NCBI GenBank assembly: GCA_026545225.1
Contig: CM048847.1
Location: 11,340,501 to 11,404,500, forward strand
Source: Cornus controversa
Lineage: Eukaryota; Streptophyta; Magnoliopsida; Cornales; Cornaceae
Direction of reading: 5' to 3'
DNA length: 64,000 bases
Part shown: positions 47,628 to 61,806 of the stretch, piece after piece
Layout of the letters: each line of letters begins with the position of its first letter
Position numbering within the stretch: the first letter of the stretch is position 1
Program-made: the position numbers and the translations under genes
The notes under the pieces: generated by a model
Databases searched by the model: none
The model's input: the letters and a program-made list of their open reading frames with translations, nothing else
Told to the model about the DNA's origin: nothing

Positions 47628-48280
47628 GGCTAAAGTGCAATAAACTCTCATATGATTTTAAAATGGTGCACAATACTCCCTTCTTTTTTTGGGTGCAACA
47701 AACTCCTTCCAACTCACAAATTGGTGCAATTTGCTCATATTTGCATTAAAAATTGACTTCAAATAACAAAAATTCCCTCACAAATAAATAAAATACTGAT
47801 TAATTTGCAAAAAATACCCAAAAAATTACCCAAAAAAGCAAGAACTTTAATTTGTCGAAAAAATTTACCAAAAAAAAAGAACTTTAATTCACCAATTTCT
47901 TTTCTGTAAATTTAATTAATTTGGTAATACCGAAACAAATTATCGAAAAATACCAAAAAAAGTACTTTACTTTGTCAAAAATTACGAAAAAAGTTACGAA
48001 AAAATATTGAAATAAATTTACTGAAAAATTGATGAATTAAATTTCTTTTTTTGGGGTAATTTTTTTCGGTAATTTCTTTTTGTATTTTGGAGTAAAGTAA
48101 TCATTTTTTTATTTTTGAGGGTATTTTTGTCATTTTAAGTCAATTTTTAATCCAAATAGTGCTAAATAGGAACAAATTGCACTAATTTATAAGTTAGAGG
48201 GTGTTTGTTGCACCCAAAAAAAGGAAAGGAGATATTGTGCACCATTTTCAAATCAGAAAAAAAATTATTTCACTTTGGCC
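47628..48280. mobile_element. Long-TIR element (unit 3)
   Basis: Same as 20568-21220. Confidence 0.7.
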
Positions 48281-49808
48281 AATCTTTTATATCAATCATA
48301 ATTCTTAGGTGCAGCAAGTTAAAAAAATAAAAACGGAATTGGAGAGCAAGTTATAAAAAAAAATGAAAAAGAAAAAGAAAATGGGTAAGAGATTGGAGAG
48401 CAAGTTATAAGCTTATAACCTTTGTAATCCTACTTTCCTTAGCCAGGATGTCAACTCAAAATATCTGCCATATCCACCACATCCCACGGTCGCCACCTCC
48501 TGCTACCGTCACCTTCTTTCTTCTCTCCTATAGTATGATTTTAAGATTATATATATATATATATATATATATAAACTCACTTTATTTTATGGATGCATTC
48601 TGCAGCCTTGATATATACATTTTCTAACACAGCTTTCTATGTACAAAGCTCTTCGTTATTGTATGTAGTCAGAGATGGTTTTATGGATGCATTCTACAGC
48701 CTTGATATATACATTTTCTAGCTATTGTTGTTCATAAAGTGTGTGTATAAAACAAATAGTTGGTGTGGATGGTGTGGTCTCGTATGCAATTTCATGATAT
48801 GCAGGACCAAGAGTAACTGATTTGCAGCTTGTATTAAATAGTGTTGCAGGAGGGGCTTAATCATCTAATCTACATAGATCTCCACAGTTTTGGACATGTA
48901 ATTGAAAACTTTGTTCTTAAGCCCTATATTTTCTCCATTCAAGAACACTCTATTTTATTGGAAAGGTGTCAAATTTGTTGAATTCTACCTTTATTATTAT
49001 GCAGTATGTATATGAAATTGATTTTTTTTTCAGTTCAAATGGCTGCATTTACAGTTCCTATTTCATCTATATGGATCCGGTGTATGTGAGACGGGTATGT
49101 GTATCATGTTCTTGCTTGCTGGAAGTTGTACCTTCATAGCTTCAATTAAATATGGTACTCTTTGTGAATACCAGTTAATTTCTATTAATATCACGTACCA
49201 AAAAAATTCTCCTAATATCCAAGAGCCTTTTAATGGAGGAGACTAATTACTTTCTTTCTAGAGTCGCTTCTTTTAAGTTGTAAAGCATCCTTCAATTGCA
49301 TTGCTAGAATTTGTGACTTGAATATTGTTTGTTATGGTATTATTTTTTTATTGAATTTTGAAAAGTCATAAGCTAAAAATCAGGTGGTTTGATTAATGAA
49401 AGATCTAAGAGATGTGCTTCAGATAGAGGTGGTTGATAGTCAAGTTGAGTAATTTTTTACTTTTTATTTAAAAATTTTCAAGTTGATTAGTTGCAAATTG
49501 TATTTTTAATGTGATTGAAGGTTAGTTTTTAATAGATGAATTAAAAATTAAAAACAAAATTGTGCAACAAATGTGTTAATATACACTATTTTTGATTTTT
49601 TGTTCTCAAAAATGTAGAAACAGCAAGTTTTAATGAACGATATTTCTATTTTTTGTTTTCACTCAGAAAAACAGAAATATATTTCTGTTTTTTTTTAGCG
49701 CAGAAACAAAAAATATTTTTGTTAGTAAACGCTGCCCACACAAGACTCTATCCTGATTAGTTGTCACAACGAATCAAAGTTTAGGTTTACACGATGCCAA
49801 GTGTAATT

Positions 49809-49819
49809 GGGGGGGGGGG
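49809..49819 (+). repeat. Poly-G tract, 11 G
   Basis: Unit 3 counterpart of 22755-22769, the shortest of the four. Confidence 0.95.
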
Positions 49820-50516
49820 TAGTTCTGTTGGCATATTTCATATGCATCTTCATGATCCTCTTTTAAGGGCAGAGATCGAACTTATTGTGCCTTGATATAT
49901 TCTCTTCATCACATTTGGAAGGATCTTATTATTTAAATAATTAAAATATTTTTTGTGTTGGGATATTTGCCCCCTCCAAGCCTGTATACTTGAAAAGGTG
50001 TCATTGGACTGATGTCGCACACAATAATGTGTTGTTCCTTGGCTTCTATATTCAATTAATTCTCATTCAAATTCAAATCTAATAAAAAAAATTGGTTTTC
50101 ATTGAATGATATTCAAAAAGAAAAGCATGCATGCTTTAAAGAATTTAGAATGACACATTTATTAGATCCACCCACCTGTTTATTTGTCAATCATAATTCT
50201 AAGGTGGAGCAATGAGAGTGTTAAAAAGAAAGTGAAAAGAAAAAGAAAAAGGGGAAGATATTGGAGAGAGAGCTGAAGACACTAATATATATATAAATGA
50301 TGGTTAGACTGTGTCTTATGCATCTGGTATAAATCAGTGAGTGTGAACATGCAGGGTGTGAAGTGCTGCCTTGTTCTAAGAGAGAATGAACTCCACTGCA
50401 GTGCTAATTATAATGATCAGAACTAAAGGGTACAAGATGGTTTAACATTGAGGGATTCCTTTACACAACTCTACTTATATAGTTTCTTTTTCTTTGAAGA
50501 TATAGTGGAACACTTT

Positions 50517-52647
50517 TTAACTGAAGTTCTTAATCGCAGACAACATTGAAATTTCTGCTTCAATAATTATAGTATCATTGACTATGAAGCCCTTTGATAT
50601 ATCATGGAGATCACTCAGACACATGAAGCTTCGGTATCCCCAGCCCCTTCTATTGGCACCGAACCAGACACTAACTGCAAAAATGAATTTTGAAGTAAAA
50701 TTAACAAAAATTAAAAAAAACACCATAAGAAGAAAAAGAAGAAAAGATTGAATCCCTCTACAAAATAAAAAGCTGCAGCCTCAACCAAGTTCATCAAAAG
50801 CAGCTGAGAATACAAATATAACTTTTACCTTCATTTTCAAGGTGTTCACCATTGACTTGGTCCTTTATCCTAAGCTTGTATTTTGCAAACAGTTTGGTGA
50901 GTTTAAGAGAGAGTTTTTCAGAATCAGCTACTACAAGATGTAGAAACAGTGATAGGCTTTCACCTTTCGGCTTTGAATTTCCTTTGGGCCAGAGAGAAAG
51001 CTTCCTGAATTCAGTATAAGAATACACAAATAATAGCTTACCTTAGAAATCAAATAAGTCTGTTTCAATTTGAAAACAACTAAATTTAAGAAAAATATGA
51101 AAATGATCATCTTACCAGTTCTGTCATCTAGTGTTAAACTTCTCAGAGTAAAGACATTCTTCACTTAATGCTGAAAATTTATCAATCTTCCAAGTGCAAA
51201 CCTCGTCGTTTGGTACCTTTGTCATGGACAGACACTCACCTTTGAGAGTAGATCTCATAACAAAAACCTCTGCCCCGAATAAACATGTGTCATCTACTAG
51301 GTACCCATTTAAAGGATTTAGGAACTGACGCCGGACAGAGTAGTGATAATTATGTAGGCTAAGGGCAACAGAAAATAAACAGAAAGAAAGCACGAGAATT
51401 GCCCAAAAACTCAGAGAAAAGGCTCTGATATTCAATATTATTATTCAAAATCAAAAGTACCTTCGGATCAACCCACAAGCCGGGTTATATAGCTGAACTT
51501 CATCAACATTACCAAAAATAGCAAAAACCTAATATTCTTGCCAAAATAAAATACGAAATAAAAGAAGTTGCCAGAATTCTGGCCTAAATCAAGCCCAGAA
51601 TCTCTTCCTAATCAACAAAATAAATATTACCAAAAAAGGAAATAAAATAACTAAAATTAGGGATTCGGAGGGGAAAACAGTGGATTTTGGCCTTTAAAAA
51701 ATACAAACCCAGCTATAGCTAGGTGCCCACGACGTGCGCGCCGAACTAAGCTTACCGAATTGTGGTCATAAAGGTGATTCTGACACCTGTACCCAAAGTT
51801 ATGGCTAAAATACTGAAGCGCATCCAAAAATACCCACATTGGTGACAAGGTCACGGTTTCCTGCCATCTTTATGCTGATCTACCAACTCATGATATTTCA
51901 GTGCCATCAACGTGTCGTCTAACAGCTTAGCATCATCTGACTCGGATGCTCCAGCATCAGGAACTCTTCGAGAGAGAGAAATTTCTCAAAGCCAAATTCA
52001 GTATTCATTACATGGAAGCGCCTTACTGGTTTAGCATCTACATATATAGATAATGTATTGATTTGTAAATATTGTGTTCCAATAGCAGATTTTAGAATAT
52101 TTAATGTATAATAAAAGGAGCTACCTTCGATAGTTAAGTACTTATCACGTATATGATCAAAGACGAATAATTTAAAGTTCACATTCGCCTCCCAACCACA
52201 AGGAAGATTATCTGCATCAGATATTACCAAGTACATTGAAATGTGATCCTTCACATTTCTTTTCTTATTCCCATTTGGATAGACAGACAATTTCCTGAAA
52301 ACCCAAAAAATAAATAGTTAGATACAAATAAATTAACTTTGAGTTGGAAATATGAATAAATTCATAGCACGGGAGATGAAAAAATAGTCCATGAACACAC
52401 CATTTATAGCCACCAACTTCAAAAACATCGGATTCACAATTTTCAATTGTTGTTTCGAGAAACAGAGAGAGACTCTATCTTGAAAATGCAATGCGTTGGT
52501 TGGACATCACGCAATGTTCTTTTAACTTCTCCTACAGATTTTTAATGGAAGAAAATACTTAAAATCACCAAAACTCATTGTATATAAAATCATGCAAGGG
52601 AGTATAAAATTTAACTTACCAACTGTGTCGATTATTTCAGACGACAT
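50517..52647 (-). pseudogene. MATH-domain gene B copy 3, broken
   Basis: Same exon plan and defects as copy 1, plus one base change in exon 5 (T at 50941). Confidence 0.8.
51321..51964 (-). mobile_element. Solo LTR in gene B (unit 3)
   Basis: Element 51326-51959 with the GGAAC repeat on both sides; same as 24276-24909. Confidence 0.75.
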
Positions 52648-52854
52648 TGCTTCAACAGAATAAAAAATGAAGTAAAAATAACCTCTTTTGGTTTTATTGG
52701 TGATGGCTTCTGCTAAGCTTAGATTGTATGAAGTAAAGGACTCCATGCTTTTATATAGATACATATATGCGCACGCTCGCCCATGTAGACCAATCCGGAT
52801 GGTTCAATAATAACTTTGTAATACAAACAATTCATCTAGAAATACTAAAAGCCA

Positions 52855-53344
52855 TCTTGGAAAAGATATTCTTTACTTGATGCTGAAAAATTGTCAATCT
52901 TCCAAGTATAAACTTTGTCAGTTGAAACCTGAAACCTTTGTCATGGATAAACACTCACCTTTGCCTGCTCCAAATACGCAAGTATCATCTATGAGGTAGC
53001 CATTTGAAGGATTGTGGAACTCTTTGAGAGAGAAATTTCTCAAAACCCCATTTAGTTTTCATCCTATGGAAGTGCCATACTAGTTCAGTATCTACATTAT
53101 ATATGGATGTCATCTATATAAATAAATATTATGTTGCTACAACAGATTTTTGGAAATTTAATGTGAAATAATAATAAATAAATAAAAGTACTTGTCACAT
53201 ACATGATCAAACGCAAACAACTTAAAGTTCACCTTAGCTTTCCAACCACAACACAAATATTTCGCAATATGTATTTCAAGGTATAAAGAGATGTGACCAT
53301 TCCCATTTCTTTTCTTATTCCCATTTGGGTAGAAACACAATTTC
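52855..53344 (-). pseudogene. MATH gene C fragment (copy 3)
   Basis: Same as 25805-26294, with one private base change near 52981. Confidence 0.8.
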
Positions 53345-54120
53345 CTGAAAATCCAAAATACATATATATGATTAATTTAGCTTTCATAAAGAGAACATAG
53401 ATAAATTAAAGAGTGGGGAAGAAAAAATCACTCAAACCTGTTTTAGGAACCAGAGAGGGGTGATTAAGTTTACTCGTTTTTTACTTAATTTTTTAAATTA
53501 TTTTAATTTTAAGTCCAATTAAAAATTAAACTAATTCCACAAAACAAGTAAATAAAATAAAGTAAAAATGCACCAGATATATGTGAAAAATTCAAATCGA
53601 GAAAAACCACGGGTAAGGCTTTATAACTCCGGAGAACCAAATCCACTATCGTCGAAAAAAAATATAAGAGACTCTATCCCAGATTGACACCCACTCCACT
53701 TTGAAAATAACTTGATGCAGAATGCCTCAGGCTTACAATTGCACTCCTTTATCTAATTGTTGGACGCTTTCGGTTAACGTTACAATCATTGCAGAAGGGT
53801 AACTAGAAGACCACGAACACTCAGCAAGTATTCTGTTCCCTTCGTAGTGTGATCTTCTTCTCATTCCTAATGAACGAACAGTTGTAGAAGAAATCAAACA
53901 GAAAAGACCCTTGCTGTCCTGCCAGAATGGAAGGAAAGTTCAACTCTTATTCTGTTCAAAGACATTAATATAACTACTATTCCTTACCTTCCATTACTTT
54001 CAAGTTTTATTAATTAGATGTAAGTCTAATTGGTTTTTAATAGCACTGGGGGACTATTGAGATGGGTATCAATAATTAAATTGTTCCTTATTAGTATTGT
54101 TGTTTGTGTTCCATATCCTT

Positions 54121-54279
54121 ATGTCTGTGGCTTTGGTGGTGGCATACATGGGGTACTTGACCGTGATTAATGAAACTACTTTTTATGGAATGGTTTGCTT
54201 TTTTCTATACAACGGGATAGTTATGTGGCATGTTTTTTCACAAATTATATATGGGACTTTGAAATTGCTTTATTTTTAA
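54121..54279 (+). other. Membrane-type small ORF across the unit 3/4 junction
   Basis: Same as 27071-27229. Confidence 0.3.
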
Positions 54280-55540
54280 TTTATAAGGTACTTGATAATT
54301 TAAGATCACTTCCTCATATGTTCAACTTTCATTCTGGCAGATATTGCTTAACATTCTTCGCACTGTTATGAAGAGGGATATATGTAACTTTGTATAGGTT
54401 CTTAATCATTCTGTTGAATAATTCCAAATGGTAGAAACTATAAATAATAGTTTATCCATTTTGCATTATATTTGTCCATTGAACCATTGTTTTACTTGTA
54501 CGCAAAAATATAATTCAAGAATACAAATAATTAAAATATATTGAAGAAATCATTACAAGTTTATAAAAATTCATTAAAGTCTCTAATAGAAGTCTATACA
54601 AAATCCATGAAAGTCTTATAATAAAAATCTATAGAAATCGATGAATTCTACTTAAATTCATAGAAAGTCTGTCTCTTAAAAAATGTCTTTTAAAATCCTG
54701 ATTGAATACACTCTCCTAATACTAAAAGGAGTGTATGGATTTGCACCTCTATATATATGTGTGTGTGAAGATTATAGAATCATAAATAAACCGAAAGCTA
54801 GCTCCGTTACCTCTTTCCCTCTCTATAATTGAGAATTTGAGCTGAGGCTTTGAAACCTCAATCTTTCCTCTTTATCGTCGATCTCTATCTATTTGGGGAA
54901 GAAGGATGAGTTTGAATAGCTTCTGAAACCTCAATCCAATGGTGGGATTAGGGGACTACGGTGGTGGCGGTGGGTCCCATATTCTCCGACATCTTCTGTA
55001 TATCAAGCCCATTGATTCGCTGATTGCAGTCTTCTCCGCTTGCATTTCGAGCCGAGCCTCCATGATCTAGTTCATCGGTGTTGCTTATAGCTATATTAGG
55101 ATTTGCAGAGAAATTTGGAGAGACATAGAGAGCATTTCTTTGTTTTGTACAAAGGATGAAACGACGTCATTTTGTTTGAGGGTTAAAAATGTCACTTGGG
55201 ATCTTTATTTAATTTCTTCATTTTTATTCTATTATAAATATATTTCTGTAATTTTATATCTTTTAATTGCTCCAACAAATGTACTTTAGAATATTCTCTC
55301 CCTTTCTAAGTTTTTAGACTTACCCAAGTCTTTGTCTAAGTAGTTTGGGTCTCAAAGCAAGGATAAAGTGAGTCTAGTCAAGTCAAGAGAGTACAATACA
55401 TAAAGTTGATTGGCTGAGTTGATTAAACTATGGTGTTGCTTTTGATCAAAATTTATAGTTGTAGACTTACCGCCCGGAGTTCATATAGGCCAGGCAAATA
55501 AAATCTTAAAGAGATTAAATTTAATTCAAGTCTCGATCAT

Positions 55541-55696
55541 CAATTTATCAAAAAATACCGAAAAAAGAAAATAAAATACAACTTTAATTTATCAAAAAAA
55601 TTTACTCAAAAAAAATAACTTTAATTCACCAATTTTTTTCTAGGTAATTTTTTTCGGTAAATTAAAATTTTTTTCTCGATATTTTTTGATAAATTG
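55541..55696. repeat. AT-rich fold-back repeat (unit 4)
   Basis: Same as 14958-15113. Confidence 0.65.
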
Positions 55697-56491
55697 TCAT
55701 CTATATAGGATTAGTATTACATTTGAATTCCATTCCATTATAGGTACTGATGCAACAGAGCTGACTCAATAACAAAAAGTGATTAATTTATCAAAAAATA
55801 AATAAAAAATACCCAAAAAAAAATACAACTTTAATTTGTTGAAAAAATTGACGTAAAAAAATAACTTTAACTCACCAATTTTTTTTTTTTGGTAAATTAA
55901 TGTTTGTGTCAGTTTGGTTTTGCTATTTTGGCATATACATATTCACGGGGTGTGGCGTTGAAAGTATGAGGGTTTTGTTTTGAGGCAGTATATATATGCA
56001 CGCGAAAGATACAGATACTAGTGGTGAGAGGATAAAATATGAAGCAGGCTAGAATTCATTCCACTCATCAAGTCAATCAGCCGTTGGAGGAAAGTTCTCC
56101 TAGAAATATCTTTCGTGTTGTTTTGAAAAAGAGTCGAAGATTTGAAACAATTGGATGGAGATATGGTCTCCTAAAATTTCTTCTGGAGTTTGAAAACAGA
56201 AGACCGTGATATGCAATTAGAAGGAAGGAAAACTCATCTGGAGTTTGAAAACAGAAGGCCGTTAGATTAGGTATGTCTCTTAATTTATATTTGTGTAAAC
56301 ATGCTTATAATTAGGATAAGGTTTACATGAAATTCAGATGGCAATTGAAATGTCGAGGTTAATATATTTTAATTACTGTTGTAATATCTTAGTTAGTATC
56401 TCTTAATCATATTTAAATATATGTATGCTTGATTGTCTATTGCATGATTGATATATGTATATGTCAATTGGATTTCTTTCACTGGAAAAGG

Positions 56492-56680
56492 ATCTTCTCC
56501 TTGATAATTCCTCTCCATAATTTGCAGGATTTAATCCTGCGGTCAATTTTCAGTCACGTCATCATATAAAGTAAAATATATTTTAAATTTAAATTAAATG
56601 AGATGATGATGTGATTGAATTTTGACTGCGGAATTAAGTCCTCCGAAATCAAGAAAGGAGAGGAATTCTCAAAAAGAGAT
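56492..56680. mobile_element. Fold-back MITE (unit 4)
   Basis: Same as 15908-16096. Confidence 0.7.
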
Positions 56681-57175
56681 GTATTCTACCTGTTTCTATT
56701 ATCATTAGATGAAATGAAACGAAACGAAACGAAACAAAAAAAATAGTTGCTGCTTCTGTTTACTTTTCTTCTTCTATTTTTTCATATTTTGATTTTCTTC
56801 ACTCCAGTTATATGTGTCTTAATTCTAACATTAAAGAATTTTGAAAGATAATCTATGGAATGATTTTTTAGCCCATTATATCAATAACAATCTGAAGCAC
56901 AAAATCTGTACACTTCATAGCTCCAAGGTTAAGATAAAATGCTAACTTTCCTTCCTCTACGAAGAAACAATCCTACTCTTGAGAAGAAAATAGCCAAATT
57001 TATAATGATCAAATTAAGCAATCAAATGAAATTCACTGCAATGCTAAGTATAATTAATGCATGATCGGTACTAAAGTGTAATACAACAAGACTTCAAACT
57101 TGAGAGATAGAGATTCCTTCACCCACCTCTCCACAACATCTTTTTTCTTTTCTTGGAGGACATAATGGAACACAT

Positions 57176-57998
57176 TTATGCGAAATTCTTAACCACAAAC
57201 AACATTTCAATTTCTGCTTCAATAACTATAGTATCATCCACTATGAAGCCCTTTGAATTGTCATAGAGTTCACTTAGAGACACTAATCTTGGGCATCCCA
57301 AGATCCTCATCGTGTCAAAGAAGAAGACATTAACTGCAAAGATAAATTTTAAAGGAAAATAAGAAGAAAAGATCACCATATACAAAAGGAAAAGCTATAG
57401 CTACAAGCAAGTTCATCAAAATGAAGGTACTATTTTTACCTTCTTGTTCGATGTGTTTGAAATTGACTTGGTCCCTTATCCTCAACTTGTATTTTGCATT
57501 CAGTTTGGAGTTAAGAGAGAAATTTTCAGAATCAGGTACTGCAAGTAACAGAGATAGGTTTTTGCCCTTCTCATTTACATTTCCTTCGGGATAGAGCAAA
57601 AGCTTCCTGAATTCATTATAAACAAACACATAAATAACAGCCATTTATCAAAAAAGCTAGCCTGTTTCAGATTGAGAACAACCAAGTTTAAGGAATGCGT
57701 GAAAATGTTGATCTTACCAGTTCCGTCCTCCGATGTTAAACTCTTCAGAGTAATAACATTCTCCACTTAATGATGATAATTTATCAACCTTCCAAGTGTA
57801 AACTCTGTTAGTTACTATCTTTGTCATGGACAGACACTCACCTTTGCTTACAGATTTTATAACAAAAACCTCTGCTCCAAATAAACATGTGTCATCTATG
57901 AGGTATCCATTTAAAGGGTTTTGAAACTTTTCAAGAGAGAGAAATTTGTCAAAACCCCATTCAGTCTTCATCACATGGAAGCGCCTTACTTGAGCATC

Positions 57999-58038
<40 letters not shown>

Positions 58039-58631
58039 TAGATAGATATGAATCAATAAATACTTTCTTGCACTAGCTGATTTCAAAATTTTTACTATAC
58101 TATAATAGGAACTACCTTCCATAGCGAAGTACTTGTCGCGTATATGATCATAGACGAATAATTTAAAGTTCACATTCACCTCCCAACCACAAGGAAGATT
58201 TTCTGAATCGGTTAATACAAGGTATAGTGAAATGTGATCTTTCCCATTTCTTTTCAAGTTCCCATTTGGATAGAAAGACAATTTCCTAAAAATCCAAAAA
58301 ATAGACAGATACGAATAAATTAGTTTTGATGTAGAAATATGGATGAATTAAGAATATGGAAGATACAAAAAAATCCCAAAAACACACCATTTGTAGCCAC
58401 CAGCTTCAAAAACATCTGATTTATAATTTTCAAAATTTGTTTCTAGAAGCATAGAGAAACACTCTATCCTGAAAATGTAATGTGATGGTTGAACATCCCG
58501 CAATGTTGTTCTAATTTCTGCAACAGATTGAAGGCAGACAAATATTTAACATAACTAGAACACATTGTATATCAAAATCATATAAAGGGAAAATAACAAT
58601 AATAAATAAACTTACCAATGTCAGTCAACAT
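57176..58631 (-). CDS. Double MATH-domain protein, gene A copy 4 (306 aa)
   Basis: CDS: complement(join(57176..57333, 57440..57606, 57718..57997, 58116..58285, 58388..58517, 58616..58631)). Intron 3 is two bases longer than in copy 1 because of the TA run. The exons look unchanged. Confidence 0.9.
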
Positions 58632-58782
58632 TTCTTCTGCATAATCTACATTGAAGGAATTAATAAAAATTGTCTTGTAGGTGGATTTATTGGTTATAAC
58701 TTCTGTTAGGCTTAGGCTTACATGGTTATATATATAAGGATGGTTGACTAATAACTTCGGAATATCTTATCAAAAAAAATAA

Positions 58783-58950
58783 GAATAATGATTTGGAGGC
58801 CGATCGGACTAATCCGATTTTATTTTTATGTGAGTGGAGTGGTGGGTCTTACCATATGATCTCATGGTGATATAATGTGGTGAGACCCATCATTACACTC
58901 ACATAAAACTATTTTCAACCTAATTCAATTTGAACTCTCTATCATTATTC
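58783..58950. mobile_element. Fold-back MITE upstream of gene A (unit 4)
   Basis: Same as 18197-18364, with one base change near its right end. Confidence 0.65.
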
Positions 58951-59529
58951 AAAAAATAATAATAATAACTTTGGGAATACTAAAAGCCCCAGTGGAACTA
59001 TTTTTTTATGTTTTGAAGTTCTCTGCCTAAAGTAAACTAAACCTTTTCATCTTGTGCATGTGTATGTATCTAACAAATGCAATTTGGGATGTGATCATTA
59101 CTTCACTTCACTTGCACTCACTTTGAATGTCAAATGACATGATCATCCTTAATTTAGTTATTAAGTCATGAGAATGAAGTATGAGGGGGCATTTATGTCC
59201 TTTAGGTTTTAAAAAAACAAATAACGAGTGGGATATTCATTTTTAACATAATTAGAGAGAAATTCTAATCAGGTTTTCAAAAATAATTTTCAAGAACTCG
59301 AAGAACTGTCCTTTTTTTGACTGAATTTTCAAAAATTAGTTTTAAAAAAGTGTCAATCAAACATACTTTTTTAAAGTTAATATTTTGAAAAACAAAAAAG
59401 TTTCTTTGAAAACTGAACCAAATATACTCTAAACTTTCCACAATGTTTGTGTGCATGTATATATATATATATATAAAATTTTTGAATCATGTAATTTAAA
59501 GATTAAAACAAGATATGCAGATAACTTAC

Positions 59530-59557
59530 CAACAGCAGGAGCAGCACCGTGAGACAT
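59530..59557 (-). other. Orphan or alternative first exon (unit 4)
   Basis: Same as 18944-18971. Confidence 0.5.
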
Positions 59558-61153
59558 CTCTAATATTTTTGGTGATTAATTATGCCGGGTTTAGGTAACA
59601 AAGCTGATACCAAGGATTCCTATACCTGAAGAATCCATCGATTTAAATCCAGATATATATAGTAGATGCCAAAAGTCTTATATCAATAACACTGTACGAA
59701 TTGCTTTTGAACGACATAACCAGTACTACTGAAAGTATGAAATCCCTTTTCCAACTTTTAACAACTTGCTTTTTCTTATAATTTTGTACCAAAATTTGAT
59801 TATTAGTGGTGTATATGCATGTATCGATGAGGGAAGAATCTTTACATTCCATTTACAAACAAATAAAAAAAAAATCCTTTCTTCACTAGTAATGCTTCTC
59901 TCCAAGTTATTCTAAAACTAAAGTAGTGATTTGAAGGAAGAAGATATTTTTCTTCTTTTAAGTGCGTAAGCATGTGAGTGGATGTTTGAACTTGTTCCTA
60001 ATTTTGAGTTGAGTTTAATTATACATTGAAAAAAATAAAAAGAAAATATGTGAAATCAATAATATCAAACATTTCCTATTTATATAAATGTTAATTTATT
60101 ATTTTCGGTTAAATATATAAATGTTAATTGCATAACTCAAAATTTTTGCATCTATATCGTCCAAGTACTAATTTTTTAGTACATAACCATCCTCAACTAT
60201 AAAAATTTTTGCAACACCGAACATCATATTTTTATACCAATTGTTATAAGAAGCCTTTCATAATTATACAAGGTCTGATTAGAAGTGCTAAAATGAGTGG
60301 AACGAAGGGCTTTAGAGGGGGGAAAAGTGGGTGGAAAATATCACCACAATTAGACTTATTAGCTTAGCTAAAGTTTTGCTTGCCCAGATGAATATGGAAC
60401 CCTAGCTCTAATAGAAGGCACTGCAACCACGCAATAAAGTTAGAGCTCTCCCAAAATAAAAAAAATAAAAGATCAAATCATGAACTGTTTTGAATTTTGA
60501 CTATGTTCTCAATAAAGGCAAAAAATTAAGCAAAACCTAAATGTGTTCCATGAATTAATTATAATACACACCCAACTTAAAATTAATATATATAACAGTT
60601 TACTTACCTTATTTCAAGTTCAAAAACTTGTGTCACTAGATGTGAAATAATATTTTTGAGGCCGGATTGTTGACAATCTTTTTATCTGTCAATATATATA
60701 TATAACTTAAATCAATCATATAAATCAATATAAAAAATTGGGAATATATAGCTTACCTAGTTGTTGCAATGGTGTATCCTTATGGAGATGGTTGAATGAA
60801 TTGACTCACAGCTGATAGCTTTAATTTATATCACTGAAGAAAAAAACAATTAAAGAGTACATTTTATATACAAGTTAGACGATGCTTAATTACCCCCAAA
60901 AAAAAGTTATAGAAGATGCTTTCCAAACTAATTTGCATAGATTGTAAAGAAAAGATATTGATAAGAGAAGAATCTTTCAAAAACAGATATATGTTTCTGT
61001 TGTCGATACTTTTCATTTACAAATAATAATTCCTTTCTTGGCCGGATAATGCATATGGAACATTCACTCCTTCCCCCAAGTTATTCTAAAGCTAAGTTAG
61101 GGATTTGAAGGAAGAAGAAGCTTTTCTTCTGTGAGAGTTTGTTATTAAATTTA

Positions 61154-61806
61154 GGCTAAAGTGCAATAAACTCTCATATGATTTTAAAATGGTGCACAAT
61201 ACTCCCTTCTTTTTTTGGGTGCAACAAACTCCTTCCAACTCACAAATTGGTGCAATTTGCTCATATTTGCATTAAAAATTGACTTCAAATAACAAAAATT
61301 CCCTCACAAATAAATAAAATACTGATTAATTTGCAAAAAATACCCAAAAAATTACCCAAAAAAGCAAGAACTTTAATTTGTCGAAAAAATTTACCAAAAA
61401 AAAAGAACTTTAATTCACCAATTTCTTTTCTGTAAATTTAATTAATTTGGTAATACCGAAACAAATTATCGAAAAATACCAAAAAAAGTACTTTACTTTG
61501 TCAAAAATTACGAAAAAAGTTACGAAAAAATATTGAAATAAATTTACTGAAAAATTGATGAATTAAATTTCTTTTTTTGGGGTAATTTTTTTCGGTAATT
61601 TCTTTTTGTATTTTGGAGTAAAGTAATCATTTTTTTATTTTTGAGGGTATTTTTGTCATTTTAAGTCAATTTTTAATCCAAATAGTGCTAAATAGGAACA
61701 AATTGCACTAATTTATAAGTTAGAGGGTGTTTGTTGCACCCAAAAAAAGGAAAGGAGATATTGTGCACCATTTTCAAATCAGAAAAAAAATTATTTCACT
61801 TTGGCC
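61154..61806. mobile_element. Long-TIR element (unit 4)
   Basis: Same as 20568-21220. Confidence 0.7.

Larger units (their letters stand above)
40695..54214 (+). repeat. Tandem unit 3 (13,520 bp)
   Basis: Third copy, same content. Differences seen: a shorter TA run in intron 3 of gene A, a shorter TA run near 48550, only 11 G in the poly-G tract, and private bases such as A in 'ccagacaaat' (near 41974), T in 'gatgtagaaa' (50941) and A in 'cgcaagtatc' (near 52981). Confidence 0.95.
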
